Under the pieces are notes generated by a model. That model did not search any database. It was not told where the DNA came from and was given only the letters and a program-made list of their open reading frames with translations. A stretch of DNA of 64,000 bases from CAZIPE01 sp964541305 (GTDB lineage: Bacteria > Patescibacteriota > Saccharimonadia > Saccharimonadales > UBA7683). The stretch lies in contig CAZIPE010000004.1 of NCBI GenBank assembly GCA_964541305.1, positions 6,328-70,327 on the forward strand, written 5' to 3'. This document shows, piece after piece, positions 44,220 to 53,726 of the stretch (position 1 is the stretch's first letter; the number at the start of each line of letters is the position of its first letter). The translations under genes and the position numbers were made by a program.

Positions 44220-46097
44220 TCAGGATCCTTGGTTGGCAGCAATATTACCAACATTATTACCTTGAGTCATCACCTGAAAAGCCTCTTGTGCACGCTCTGC
44301 TACCTCTTGCACCTTCTTAATTTCTTCTGGGTTGGTGGTGATAAGGCTCGTTTCGGTTGGGCTGGCAATAATCTGCATGTGAATGTGGTTTTGGCCTGCA
44401 AATAACAACCCTTGGCCAATTGGGAATTGGCTGAGTCGTTTGGTTTCCTCGCTCGTAAGCTTAAACACCGAAGAGAGTACATCAACCGCCGAGGTCGACT
44501 GTTTGAGAAGAATTTGCATAGAGGAGTTAGAGACAATTGCACGGCCAACAGGACTGCTCATCATATCTTCTACATCCTGACTGATAGTGGTAAGTCCCAG
44601 GTAGTATTTGCGGGCGCGTTTAGCCACCGAGAACATGAAATTGGCGGAGTCGGGGTACTTCAAAAGTTGCCAGGCCTCATCAATGATTAAATTACGTCGA
44701 CGACGATCTGATTTTGTTCTGTTCCAAATGTGATTAAGCACAATATACATTGCTACGGGCCTTAATTCGTCTTCAAGATCACGGATATTGAAGACCACCA
44801 TGCTGTTGTTAATCTCAACATTACTTTGTTGCGAGAATATGCCCGCAAAGGTACCAGTAGTATATTTTCTGAGCCGTTGGGCCATGCTTGGGCCAGTACC
44901 CTGCATGTGAAGCAGGGTCTCGTATAAGTCGCCGATAGTCGGAGGCGGAGTTTGGTGAGTAAGCGGGTCGCTGGTGATACCCGCCTTGGTATAGGTATCA
45001 ATTAACGCCTGATCCAAATCAGCCTCTTCAACAGGGTTGAGCGCGCCCCCCATCATGAGTCGCATGAGACCATGTAAGGTAATGAGTACCGACCGCAGGG
45101 CATTGGCAGACTCTTCTTTATCCGTAACTTGGGGTAGATCGAACGGATTTATACGAGTTGTTGAATCAAGACTCATGCGTATATAGCTTCCGCCAACCGC
45201 ATCACACAGTCGCTCATATTCATTTTCGGGGTCAATAATAACAATTTCAGTTCCGAGCATCATCGAACGCACCGCCTCGAGTTTCACCGCGAATGATTTA
45301 CCCGCACCAGATTTTGCAAAGACCACCATGTTAGCGTTCTCGAGAGTAAATCTATCAAACAGAACCAAACCATTATTGTGCATATTAATACCGTAGAGTA
45401 TGCCGTTTTCCTGCGTAAGATCGGCACTGGTGAACGGAAAGCTGGTGGCAAGAGCACCGGTGTTCATGTTGCGTCGTACCTGAAGTTGGTCGGTAAATTG
45501 TGGCACGGTCGAATTAAGCCCCTGCTCCATCTGTACAGTGGCTGGTTTTGAATAGACGAGCTGTTGACCAAGCACGGTCTCAACTTTGTGTTGGATATAT
45601 TCAAGCTCTTCTAGGCTCTGTGAATACAGAGTAATGTACAGACCAAAACGGAAAAACCGCTCTTCACCAATTTGTAAACTATCTCTTAGTGACTCGGCAT
45701 CAATAATAGCTGCTTGTTTACCAGGGTCGCGCACCCGACCCTTCTCGGCATCTATCTGTAAGCCAGCTTCAAGTTGACTCACTTTTTTACGTAAATTTTC
45801 CAACACTACACGAGAAGCGACCGGGTAAATGAACATCGAAACATCCACCTCCTCATCCATATTAATGATTGAAGACAACCAACCTGTATAGAGTTGCCGT
45901 GGATATCCGTAGACGTAGTAAGCACGGGCGTAGCGAGTGCCTAGGCGATAATGACCAGATTCTATCTCTAAACTACTTGGCGCAACAAAGTCGCGCATCT
46001 CGGAAATACCTTTGCGAAACGCCTCCTCGACTTCAATTTGCTCACGGACGCGTTGTTGTTGTGCCTGGGTAAGTGCGTTTGGCTTCTTTTTTGCCAT
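44220..46097 (-). CDS. virB4: VirB4/TraC-type type IV secretion ATPase
   Basis: 625 residues. After an N-terminal CagE/TrbE/VirB-like region (about 50-230) comes Walker A AKSGAGKSFAVKLEAVRS (about 258-270). IVIIDPENEYERL and NLIIDEAWQLLKYPD (Walker B, about 470) follow, with TTISQDVEDMM and ISNSSMQILLKQS as family motifs. It energises pilus assembly and substrate transfer at the inner face of the membrane. The start overlaps the stop of the companion gene by one base (TAATG). Conjugative systems would also have a VirD4 coupling protein, which is not seen here. Confidence 0.95.
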   Translation of the reverse strand: MAKKKPNALTQAQQQRVREQIEVEEAFRKGISEMRDFVAPSSLEIESGHYRLGTRYARAYYVYGYPRQLYTGWLSSIINMDEEVDVSMFIYPVASRVVLENLRKKVSQLEAGLQIDAEKGRVRDPGKQAAIIDAESLRDSLQIGEERFFRFGLYITLYSQSLEELEYIQHKVETVLGQQLVYSKPATVQMEQGLNSTVPQFTDQLQVRRNMNTGALATSFPFTSADLTQENGILYGINMHNNGLVLFDRFTLENANMVVFAKSGAGKSFAVKLEAVRSMMLGTEIVIIDPENEYERLCDAVGGSYIRMSLDSTTRINPFDLPQVTDKEESANALRSVLITLHGLMRLMMGGALNPVEEADLDQALIDTYTKAGITSDPLTHQTPPPTIGDLYETLLHMQGTGPSMAQRLRKYTTGTFAGIFSQQSNVEINNSMVVFNIRDLEDELRPVAMYIVLNHIWNRTKSDRRRRNLIIDEAWQLLKYPDSANFMFSVAKRARKYYLGLTTISQDVEDMMSSPVGRAIVSNSSMQILLKQSTSAVDVLSSVFKLTSEETKRLSQFPIGQGLLFAGQNHIHMQIIASPTETSLITTNPEEIKKVQEVAERAQEAFQVMTQGNNVGNIAANQGS

Positions 46098-46951
46098 TAT
46101 AGTACCCCACCATTCATTGTTGAACGCGGATTTTCACCTTGTCCCCTGGTGACCACCGGCACGGTTAGCTGAACATTCTGCTTGAGAGTTTGCCGAGTAG
46201 CAGTGTCAGGGTTATAGGTGTTGTAGTAGAGTTCAATAAGTTCTTGGGTGTCTAGGGCCATAGACTGCACACCCATCTGTAGTAAGCCGCTCACCACACT
46301 TTGCACGCGGTTTTTGAGCTCTGTCTTAGCTTTTTCTAGACTCATTTCATCAATAGTCACCACACCCTTTTTATTCCCAAACAACCCGCCAAATAACCCC
46401 TTACCTGCTTTCACGGCTTTGCCAGCATCTAACTCTGCAACATACGGTATAACAATATAAAACTCTTTGCTCATGATGTTGGTTTGCTGGACAAGGTCGT
46501 CAATAAAGTAGATGTAATCTTCCATTAACATACCAAGGAGCATATTTTCCATTTCCATTCGCACCTTACCGAGTTTTTCAAGATATGGTTGCATATCTAT
46601 CTTACGTGAGCGTACCAGAATCTGAATGTCAAAGTAGAGAGAGTTTAAGAACCCCATATACGCATATTCTACGGCATCTCTTTCTTGGGGGCTCATGAGG
46701 TCAAAGTTTATACTTCTTGCCATTACCACAGCGCGAAACGTACCATCTTTGAGGATGGCTATACCATCTCGAATCGCTGCAATTTGAAGAGTGTTTTGGG
46801 TGCTGTTTTGGGTATTTTTTGCCCCCTTTTTGCCACCCTTTTGCGTGGCTACACGCTCCACTTTAGTGCCTGGTGCAGACTTTTTATTCGGGTCAGCCTG
46901 ATAGTGTGGCTGTCGAGATTGGAGTTGTGTGGGGGGTTGATTTGGTTGCAT
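46097..46951 (-). CDS. TraC/VirB4 N-terminal-domain-like companion protein
   Basis: 284 residues without any ATPase motif. The first 60 residues are Gln/Lys/Asn-rich and probably disordered. Then AIRDGIAILKDGTFRAVVMA and YMGFLNSLYFDIQILVRSRK resemble the N-terminal strand region of TraC/VirB4 ATPases. EFYIVIPYV and a helical C-terminus follow. It directly precedes virB4 with a one-base overlap, so it is likely a partner of that ATPase at the membrane. The function is inferred from similarity and gene order. Confidence 0.7.
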   Translation of the reverse strand: MQPNQPPTQLQSRQPHYQADPNKKSAPGTKVERVATQKGGKKGAKNTQNSTQNTLQIAAIRDGIAILKDGTFRAVVMARSINFDLMSPQERDAVEYAYMGFLNSLYFDIQILVRSRKIDMQPYLEKLGKVRMEMENMLLGMLMEDYIYFIDDLVQQTNIMSKEFYIVIPYVAELDAGKAVKAGKGLFGGLFGNKKGVVTIDEMSLEKAKTELKNRVQSVVSGLLQMGVQSMALDTQELIELYYNTYNPDTATRQTLKQNVQLTVPVVTRGQGENPRSTMNGGVL

Positions 46952-47050
46952 GTATATAAATATCTATCTAACTTCGACTTAAGCTACTTCTTATGCTTTA
47001 AATTATGTCACATCAAGAGGAAAATATGAAGTCCTGGATGGTGTTGATGC

Positions 47051-47956
47051 TTAGTGTAGTTTTATCTCTATGGACCCGTCGTCATTTTTGTGCGGAACGT
47101 CTGCTAAATCTGATTTTATTGGGTTACCCTCATTGTCTTCAGTACTTACACTAGGTGATTCATTGTCGGGCACATCATCATCTGCCGACGCAATAGGACT
47201 TGCTGGTGGCTGTGTAATTATAGGTGTAACTTGTGGTGCTGTGTCTTCGAGACGATGAACAGGAAGTGGTTGTGGATTAGGGTGACTTAATTCTAAGGGT
47301 TGATCTCTTTTCTGCGCTACATTTACTGCATGTTGTCGCATCGAGGTATCGGCAATGTTTAGCCGGGCATCAAATTTTTGATTAATAGTGTTTCTTTCGT
47401 CATAGGGATCGCTCGGCTGCGTGTACACATCAATACTTGCTGGCTGACTTTGAGCTATGTCATGAACAGCTATAAGCCTATCAGAATCTGTTGCATAATG
47501 TGCGAACTGTGGATTCTGCCAGTCGTAGGGCTGCTTGCTTGCCCAGCCGCGCGAGTCCATCATCAGCGAAAGTCCGCTCAATCTGCTTACTGCCTCATCA
47601 CCACTGAAATCTTTTGTAAGATGCTTTTCGACCACTGGCGGTGCGGTAATCTTTACGCGCTCCTCGTACCCTTCTTGACCCCAAATTCGTACACGAGGCT
47701 TAAAGTAGTAGCCAATTGCCGAAGCTAAATATACCTCAACCGGCTGATCTTTCCGTTGATATAGACCAAGTACTAAAAACATAAGAGTAAACGGTAGCCA
47801 CAGAAGCGCAGATACAGGATGTACTTTTGTGAAGAAGAAATAGGTAAGATATCCAAATGCAAGTCCAACAATAGTAAAGATAAGTTGCTTCAAGCTTAAA
47901 AAGCCAACAATCTTGTCTTCTGCTTCTACATCCTGAGGTACTTTATGCGTTGCCAT
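47051..47956 (-). CDS. PrgI family protein (type IV secretion component)
   Basis: About 301 residues from ATG 47956 (MATHKVPQDVEAEDKI), with GGGAGAT about 13 bases upstream; a TTG seven codons earlier is also in frame. Two neighbouring membrane helices (about 25-45 and 47-65), then LGLYQRKDQPVEVYLASAIG and the FKPRVRIWGQEG segment are the PrgI pattern. The remaining 200 residues are hydrophilic and Pro/Gln/Asp-rich. PrgI is the VirB3-like partner encoded before VirB4 in Gram-positive-type systems. It lies 99 bases before the VirB4 companion gene. Confidence 0.88.
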   Translation of the reverse strand: MATHKVPQDVEAEDKIVGFLSLKQLIFTIVGLAFGYLTYFFFTKVHPVSALLWLPFTLMFLVLGLYQRKDQPVEVYLASAIGYYFKPRVRIWGQEGYEERVKITAPPVVEKHLTKDFSGDEAVSRLSGLSLMMDSRGWASKQPYDWQNPQFAHYATDSDRLIAVHDIAQSQPASIDVYTQPSDPYDERNTINQKFDARLNIADTSMRQHAVNVAQKRDQPLELSHPNPQPLPVHRLEDTAPQVTPIITQPPASPIASADDDVPDNESPSVSTEDNEGNPIKSDLADVPHKNDDGSIEIKLH

Positions 47957-47983
47957 TTTATTTGAAAGATCTCCCAATTAATT

Positions 47984-50900
47984 TTATAGTGTAATGCCGT
48001 TTCTGGTAGCGTAGTCCTCGATTATCTTCTGTGCAGCTTGAAGTTTGGGTGCAGTGGTTCGTGCTTTCTCTGGCGAGAGTCCATTTATCTTAGCCTGCAG
48101 TCCAGCATGTGCACCTCTAAGTTCATGCTCAGTTCTTGGGGAGCCAGTTGCATTAAGCCAGGGAGTAACCTTGTCGTTACCAGCCTCAGCGCTTAGTACA
48201 GTTTGTCCAACTGTACTACCCGCTAAAGTAGCGGTTGCTTGTTCGGTTGATGTATTAAAATAACTTGCTGCATCACTCGGCATAGACCCACTAAGTACGG
48301 GATTACTAAGAACATTCCCAACGCTTGCTTGTGATGCAGCGGGAGCAACCTGATTGAATTTCTGCCAGCCTTCCACCTTCATGCTGGCTTTGTTTTGTTC
48401 TGTAGCCCCCAAGAATGCCTGAGCATATTTGGCCTCCATGGTTGCGTCAGTGTCAGATGCTGTTACGTCAGTTGCAAGGTGCGGCGATATAGCCTTCATT
48501 TCAGAGAAGTTTTTACCCATTGCATCGTTCCATGTCTTGAGGCTATTAGGTTTACCAGCCTTACCTTCTTTGAGCATTTGTTTTTGCACTTTCTCTAATC
48601 CATTAACGTCCTTATATTGGGTCATTAAGGCTATTGCTGCTGAGCGTTGAGCATCGGAATAGTTTCCTGCACCAGCAACACCACTCTCATCTTTATTCAA
48701 CGCGACTTCAGATAGCTTATCCTTTGCTTGGGTGATATCCATTCCACGCACAGATTCTGCAAGACCCTGAACTTGTTGTTTATGGATTGCTTCTTCAGTT
48801 TGTCCAAGCATCGATGCACGGACAGACTCAGAACGTTGACGATTTTTAGACCCAATTCCCTTCATACCAAAGGCCTGGTGTCTTCTATATTGTGCTCGCC
48901 TACCATCGCCCTGCAAGCTTTCGAATAATTCCTGTTGACCTTTCTGCTCTTTTCCTGCCGCTTTAAGCTTCTTTCTGCGACCATATTGAGAAGAATTGTC
49001 CCGGTAATTCTTACTCCTATCAATCAAGCCCTTCGATCGGTCATTAATCATACCTGTAATATTGCCCAGTGCCCCACCAGCCGCTTTAAAGAGGGTCGGA
49101 ATTAAGAAGTAAGGTAGAACTATGGCTACGAATGCCATTGCAGAAGTCATTAGTCCCAGTCCAGTCGATGGACCAGTTTTTGTTATAAGCCAGGACACAA
49201 AGATTCCAGAAGCAAATGCCGCCATAATCATCGGGTACATTAAAAGCATTTGTATGAATAGCTTCCACCATCTTTGGAACCACTTTTCACCACCCGGTAA
49301 TGCCCAAAGGACAAAGGCGATTGGAGCAAAAACAATTAACATTATTATTAGAATACGCCTTAATAGTAATACGGTTAGGGCAACTATTGCGGCAACAAAT
49401 ACAATTGCCATAACAGGTAGCAGTATCGCTCCACCACTGGCTATTGCAAGATAGACGAGCGTTCCGAGTCCTGCCACTACTGCGGTTTGAAATGCACCAG
49501 AACCATCCGCGTTAATTGCATCTGTAAAAGCAATTGTTGCTGCCTCACCCTCACCCACCACCTTTATGCCTCCGCCCGCATTCCCGGCGCTGGTTATAGG
49601 CGCTAATATAATTTCCTTCGCCGCTCCACCAAGAGTATTTGTTATTGATATGAGGTTAGCACATATTGAAAATGAAAGATTAGCTAAAATAAGGGCAATA
49701 ATCACTCGAGGCAGCAGCTTCTTAACAGTGTAATTACTGAAAATTCCAAGATCTAATGCCGTAGATATGATTACGATAAGAAATGCAACGATAAACAGTA
49801 TATTGGCGGTTGTGAGTAGGCCACTCCAAACCTCTTTTAGTGCTGACTGTCCATCTCCTTCGGTTGGATTAAATTCTAACAATGACTCTATCCCCTTGTT
49901 TACGCGGTCTATTGCATCTGCAAGTAGTTGACTAAGACCACACACAATCCATTTAATAGGGTTCTTTGGGACTAACCCAAATAGAGTTTTTCCACCGTCA
50001 TAGCATTTTTCCCCACCAGGGTCATCATCAAGATTTTCCTCATCGTCTTCGGCGGTGCTTGGAGGAGCCTCTTCGTCTAGGGCGGTTTCTAAGTCTTCAC
50101 CATATGCATTAAATAAACACTCTTTTATGGCTGCAGTCTGTTCTGCGGTAGTGTATCCCTCTGGCTGACCGTTATAGGGAGGGTAGTATATCTGCGTGTC
50201 ACCATCTACTAGCCATTTTGCAATAATTTTCATCAGGTCTACCATAGGTATTCTGGCCATTGCTGGGTTATTTGCTGCGACACAGGCTAGGAGCTTGTCG
50301 GTACCTTCAGCTAAGAACATCCCGAGTACGTTTTGATATTTTTCTTCATCGCTTAGGTCATCATATTCATCATCTATATTAAAGTCCAAAAGACGGTTAC
50401 TGAGGACAGCATCCTTTAGCTCGTCGCAGTTCATAACCCCGTCTTCGTAGTTGGGCCTATCTTTCCCATACAGTGTTTCAACAAGGAATCCCACATTGTT
50501 GCTGTCGTCTCTCCCGTCCTTAGGCACCCACAACTCTTCGTTGTACTGATTGCTCTCATCTCGCTCTTCTGGGTTCGCAGGGTCGTTCCACTCCCACTTC
50601 CAGCACTGGTTGAATTTTGTAAGCAGGATGTCTTTTGCGTATGCTATGTACCACTCTTCAGCTCCATCGTTAAGAGCTGCGGCATATGCAGCCATATCGT
50701 TTCGTAGTTTGTTCCGCGCGATTAATCTAGCTGCTGAATCTATACCCGGGCACTGAATATCCCCCTCACTAATGCAGTCTTTAAGGTAATACTTTCCACC
50801 CCGTAATGTTGTATCGTAGAATGAATTAAGGAAAGCAATGCGACCAGAGTTTCCTGTACCATATTTAGACTCGACGTAGCGTTTAATTACGGTTTCACAA

Positions 50901-51289
50901 CGCAGTGTCTCATCCCTGCCATCTCCCAAATTAATGTCTGTCTTGGCGCTCACTGCGAAAGACTTATCACCAGAAAAACCGTAGAAGCTAGATGAACTAT
51001 AATCAGATGCCGATATAGATGTTGGAATACCAAGCCACTCTAGCCCGCTTTGGGTGTCGCTAGTACCTTCAATGCACGAACCGGCATTAGAGCCATCTGG
51101 GTCTTTAGTAAAACCACCCCTTATTGCGTCGTATAGCGCAATTTCTTTATTGCTAGGAGTCGCTGCAAGCGCACTCTGCATGTAGAGTGGACTCACCAGG
51201 CTCAAGATGAGCGCAGTGAAGAATATTGCACAGAATAGTGATGGTACCCGTTTAATTTTTTTCAGTGATAATGTTCTAAATATCCACAT
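47984..51289 (-). CDS. VirB6/TrbL-like polytopic membrane protein
   Basis: About 1101 residues from ATG 51289; the frame also has an ATG at 51313. A signal sequence (FFTALILSLVSPLYMQSALA) leads to an extracytoplasmic domain of about 430 residues with paired cysteines, ending in CYDGGKTLFGLVPKNPIKW. Six or seven membrane helices lie between about 475 and 750, including VLLLRRILIIMLIVFAPIAF and WALPGGEKWFQRWWKLFIQM, the VirB6/TrbL hallmark. A 330-residue basic, Gln/Ala-rich cytoplasmic tail follows. It should form the inner-membrane channel of the secretion machine. The order here is VirB6-PrgI-VirB4. Confidence 0.88.
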   Translation of the reverse strand: MWIFRTLSLKKIKRVPSLFCAIFFTALILSLVSPLYMQSALAATPSNKEIALYDAIRGGFTKDPDGSNAGSCIEGTSDTQSGLEWLGIPTSISASDYSSSSFYGFSGDKSFAVSAKTDINLGDGRDETLRCETVIKRYVESKYGTGNSGRIAFLNSFYDTTLRGGKYYLKDCISEGDIQCPGIDSAARLIARNKLRNDMAAYAAALNDGAEEWYIAYAKDILLTKFNQCWKWEWNDPANPEERDESNQYNEELWVPKDGRDDSNNVGFLVETLYGKDRPNYEDGVMNCDELKDAVLSNRLLDFNIDDEYDDLSDEEKYQNVLGMFLAEGTDKLLACVAANNPAMARIPMVDLMKIIAKWLVDGDTQIYYPPYNGQPEGYTTAEQTAAIKECLFNAYGEDLETALDEEAPPSTAEDDEENLDDDPGGEKCYDGGKTLFGLVPKNPIKWIVCGLSQLLADAIDRVNKGIESLLEFNPTEGDGQSALKEVWSGLLTTANILFIVAFLIVIISTALDLGIFSNYTVKKLLPRVIIALILANLSFSICANLISITNTLGGAAKEIILAPITSAGNAGGGIKVVGEGEAATIAFTDAINADGSGAFQTAVVAGLGTLVYLAIASGGAILLPVMAIVFVAAIVALTVLLLRRILIIMLIVFAPIAFVLWALPGGEKWFQRWWKLFIQMLLMYPMIMAAFASGIFVSWLITKTGPSTGLGLMTSAMAFVAIVLPYFLIPTLFKAAGGALGNITGMINDRSKGLIDRSKNYRDNSSQYGRRKKLKAAGKEQKGQQELFESLQGDGRRAQYRRHQAFGMKGIGSKNRQRSESVRASMLGQTEEAIHKQQVQGLAESVRGMDITQAKDKLSEVALNKDESGVAGAGNYSDAQRSAAIALMTQYKDVNGLEKVQKQMLKEGKAGKPNSLKTWNDAMGKNFSEMKAISPHLATDVTASDTDATMEAKYAQAFLGATEQNKASMKVEGWQKFNQVAPAASQASVGNVLSNPVLSGSMPSDAASYFNTSTEQATATLAGSTVGQTVLSAEAGNDKVTPWLNATGSPRTEHELRGAHAGLQAKINGLSPEKARTTAPKLQAAQKIIEDYATRNGITL

Positions 51290-51293
51290 AATG

Positions 51294-51836
51294 TTAATCA
51301 AATGTAATTTCATTTAGTTTGAAAGACTTCACTATCTCCGGCGCGTATTTTGATAGCGTTGAATCGCGGTCGTAGGAAAAACGTATTTGCCATATGTATT
51401 TTCCGCCATCTACATAGTATTCATCGGTATTCCCACCTTCGGTCGAAGTTTTAAGTGCCTTTTTGTTGTCAATTGTTACTCTAGAAACGATAGTGACTTT
51501 TGAAGTGGCAATTTCTTTTTCTAGTGTATCTAAGCCAACGGTTGACGACTTCTGGATAGCCTTAGTAATCTCGACTTTATCTGCTGACTTAGGATCAGTA
51601 CTCTGAAATACAGCACCACTTGCCTGTCGCTTACCCGAGAAAGTCGCAGGGTGCTTAAGAGAAAACTCTTCAGTCTTAAAGTCTAAGTACTTTGTTCTGT
51701 CCAATAGTCCAGGACCACCACCAATAGAGCTCACGATGCTCACTATAATAAATAATAGTACAATGCACCCAACAACAATAAGTATTTTTTTTCTCATATT
51801 CCCCTGATTGGCCCCGAAGGTTGACGATGGATACAT
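51294..51836 (-). CDS. membrane-anchored PsbP-like protein
   Basis: 180 residues. One hydrophobic segment (about residues 17-38) anchors a small domain outside the membrane that starts YLDFKTEEFSLKHPATF, a form seen in PsbP/MOG1-like folds. RVTIDNKKALKTST and YYVDGGKYIWQIRFSYD follow. The start is ATG 51836 with AGGAGAG 14 bases upstream; ATG 51797 (MRKKIL) is an alternative with AGGGGAA. First gene of the minus-strand secretion operon. A similar protein is encoded at 60725-61453. The role is unknown. Confidence 0.7.
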   Translation of the reverse strand: MYPSSTFGANQGNMRKKILIVVGCIVLLFIIVSIVSSIGGGPGLLDRTKYLDFKTEEFSLKHPATFSGKRQASGAVFQSTDPKSADKVEITKAIQKSSTVGLDTLEKEIATSKVTIVSRVTIDNKKALKTSTEGGNTDEYYVDGGKYIWQIRFSYDRDSTLSKYAPEIVKSFKLNEITFD

Positions 51837-52006
51837 AAAACTAAAGAATCTCTCCTGTGTAGATAATGTTTATATAATACCAATAAGCATGAACATATTC
51901 TATAACGTAATTTATGAACTCGTTTATACCCAAAAAACAAAAAAACACCTTCGTTGCAATAAAGGCCTTGATTATGATGTTAATTTGAGTGACTATATAA
52001 AACGTG
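51837..52006. promoter_or_regulatory. divergent promoter region between secretion operon and pilin genes
   Basis: 170 bases, AT-rich. On the minus strand TGG-TATTAT (51879-51874) would start the secretion operon with a short leader carrying AGGAGAG. On the plus strand TATATAAA (51994-52001) sits right before ATG 52007, predicting a leaderless pilin transcript. Confidence 0.5.
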
Positions 52007-52513
52007 ATGAATAAAAAACACGCGATACCCATACTAGTTATTGCGCTACCATTGCTTCTGATATTGTCAAATTTTATGGAGGTTCGTGCTGATCCGCAAT
52101 TTACAGAAGTAACCTGTGCAGATGGCTTTGTGGCTCAGGTTGAAAAGGATGACCCTATACTTGACGCAGAAGATTTTATTGCAGCATGTGGCAGTCATGG
52201 GTACAATGAATCTGACACCCCTCCCACTCCGCCTACCTCTAATACTATCGAAGAAACAGAAGATGTGGGGGGCACTGGATCAAGCGAGCTTGACTCGTTG
52301 CTAAATAAAGTAATAAATGGGCTTTCGGCCCTTGTTGGTTTGGTTATAGTTATCAGCCTAATTGGCGCGGGTATACAGTATATGACCGCTCGAGATAATG
52401 CTTCACAAGTCGCTGCCGCTAAAGGAAGAATAGTGATGACGATACTGGCATTTGTATTGTTCATGATGGGCTATGCACTACTGCAGTGGTTAATTCCGGG
52501 TGGAGTCTTCTAG
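52007..52513 (+). CDS. VirB2/TrbC-like pilin family protein
   Basis: About 168 residues from ATG 52007 (GTG 52004 also in frame). A signal sequence (LVIALPLLLILSNFMEVRA) is followed by a short region with two Cys (TCADGF, AACGSHGYN). The C-terminus has two helices: LSALVGLVIVISLIGAGIQY and, after a small loop TARDNASQVAAAKGRIV, ILAFVLFMMGYALLQWL. This two-helix plan with a short basic loop is the pattern of the seven adjacent genes and of T4SS pilins. First of the plus-strand cluster. It is more divergent than the later copies. Confidence 0.75.
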   Translation: MNKKHAIPILVIALPLLLILSNFMEVRADPQFTEVTCADGFVAQVEKDDPILDAEDFIAACGSHGYNESDTPPTPPTSNTIEETEDVGGTGSSELDSLLNKVINGLSALVGLVIVISLIGAGIQYMTARDNASQVAAAKGRIVMTILAFVLFMMGYALLQWLIPGGVF

Positions 52514-52599
52514 TTACTTGTTCGATTGTATACAAAGCGGTATTATCGTGTAGAGGCGAATGATTCATGACGAGTAACTTATGAAAGCAAAAAACTAGC

Positions 52600-53034
52600 A
52601 TGATTAAAAAAATAAAAGCAGCTGCCATTAGTCTTGTGCTTGTCGCAGGTTTTTTTGCTGGTGGAGCGACGGCTTTCGCAAAATGTGAGCCAGGAAAGGG
52701 CAGCTTACCTCCCGCAGTTTTTGTCCCTTGGTATGAATATCTTGAGGGTGAAGATGTGGGTGGTAAATGTAAGCCCGTTCTCGGCGATGACTATGTAAAA
52801 TCAGTCAGCCTTATTGGTCTTGCAGTCATAGGCACGCTCATGAGAATTTCCGGTATCCTTGCAACGGCGTATTTAATCTGGGGTGCAATCCAGTACATTA
52901 CGAGTCAGGGTGATCAGAACGGAATTGCGAATGCTAAAAATACCATCTTGAATGCAATTGTCGGGCTTGTGATAGTTCTGTTATCGATTGGTATAGTTCA
53001 GTTCGTCGGGAATCTTGCAAGGAGTTCGCCATGA
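52600..53034 (+). CDS. VirB2/TrbC-like pilin family protein
   Basis: 144 residues. The signal sequence ends near ATAFA. The mature part has a Cys pair (AKCEPGKG and GGKCKPVLG), then ISGILATAYLIWGAIQYITS, the loop QGDQNGIANAKNTILNAIVG and a final helix VIVLLSIGIVQFVGNL. The AKNTIL...GLVIV block is shared across the cluster. It overlaps the next gene's ATG by 4 bases, so these small genes are translated together. Expected to build a surface pilus or channel with the VirB4/VirB6 proteins encoded divergently. Confidence 0.82.
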   Translation: MIKKIKAAAISLVLVAGFFAGGATAFAKCEPGKGSLPPAVFVPWYEYLEGEDVGGKCKPVLGDDYVKSVSLIGLAVIGTLMRISGILATAYLIWGAIQYITSQGDQNGIANAKNTILNAIVGLVIVLLSIGIVQFVGNLARSSP

Positions 53035-53309
53035 TTGAGTCAGCTAGTATAGTAATGAGTATTTTGGGCGGCTTGCCAAAAGTTGATTTTACCGCAACAG
53101 TTACCAACGTATTTCAGGTGGTGTTTGGCATAATTGGTATTCTTAGTGTTTTGTTTGTTGCCTTCGGAGGTTTTAAATATGTTATTTCAGCAGGTAATCC
53201 TGAAGGTATTCGACAGGCAAAAGACACGATCCTCTACGCATTAATTGGCTTGGCGATTGGTATATCTGCGAATATCATCATTGCCTTTACGCTTGGGCGG
53301 CTTGGATGA
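53031..53309 (+). CDS. VirB2/TrbC-like pilin family protein (short)
   Basis: 92 residues, the shortest of the cluster, with no clear cleavable signal peptide. It consists almost only of the pilin core: a first helix VFQVVFGIIGILSVLFVAFG, the loop SAGNPEGIRQAKDTIL and a second helix YALIGLAIGISANIIIAFTL. It overlaps both neighbours by 4 bases (ATGA). It may be a minor subunit or a membrane platform protein rather than a secreted pilin. Confidence 0.78.
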   Translation: MIESASIVMSILGGLPKVDFTATVTNVFQVVFGIIGILSVLFVAFGGFKYVISAGNPEGIRQAKDTILYALIGLAIGISANIIIAFTLGRLG

Positions 53310-53689
53310 AAAAAGTTATTCTAAGTATTTTTGTAATGACTTCCCTTGTCTTTGCTGTGGCGGTGCCAGTTTCTGCTTACGACCCCTTTGAGGAGCCGTG
53401 TTCGGCTGGGGGCAGTAGTGATTTTTGCAAAAGTGCCACTCAACAAGCGAGCGAAGATCGCATCGTCGGACCAAACGGTATTTTGACGAAAATAACCCAG
53501 TTCGTAGTGTTTCTAGCGGGCGGTTTTGCGGTAATTATGGTTACACTGGGCGGTGCTAAATATACTTTTTCAGCAGGAGACCCAAACGCTATAAAGTCTG
53601 CCAAAGACACAATCCTCTACGCCCTCGTTGGCCTGGTCGTTGCAATATTCTCGCAGGCGATGGTTGTATTTGTGCTTTCAAAGCTATAA
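53306..53689 (+). CDS. VirB2/TrbC-like pilin family protein
   Basis: 127 residues. A signal sequence ends at PVSAYD, followed by a short extracellular part with two Cys (EPCSAGGSSDFCKSA). The pilin core has FVVFLAGGFAVIMVTLGGAK, the loop FSAGDPNAIKSAKDTI and LYALVGLVVAIFSQAMVVFV. It overlaps the previous gene (ATGA) and is followed after 37 bases by the PPPTT-tailed pilin. Translation is probably coupled with the two genes before it. Confidence 0.82.
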   Translation: MKKVILSIFVMTSLVFAVAVPVSAYDPFEEPCSAGGSSDFCKSATQQASEDRIVGPNGILTKITQFVVFLAGGFAVIMVTLGGAKYTFSAGDPNAIKSAKDTILYALVGLVVAIFSQAMVVFVLSKL

Positions 53690-53726
53690 AGTGAAACTAA
53701 ATCATTAGCAGAAAGGTATAGATATT

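Noticed and set aside
43529..44405. Several plus-strand frames opposite the 1038-residue protein and virB4
   Set aside because: They lack start signals and coding-like composition, and lie antisense to long conserved frames.
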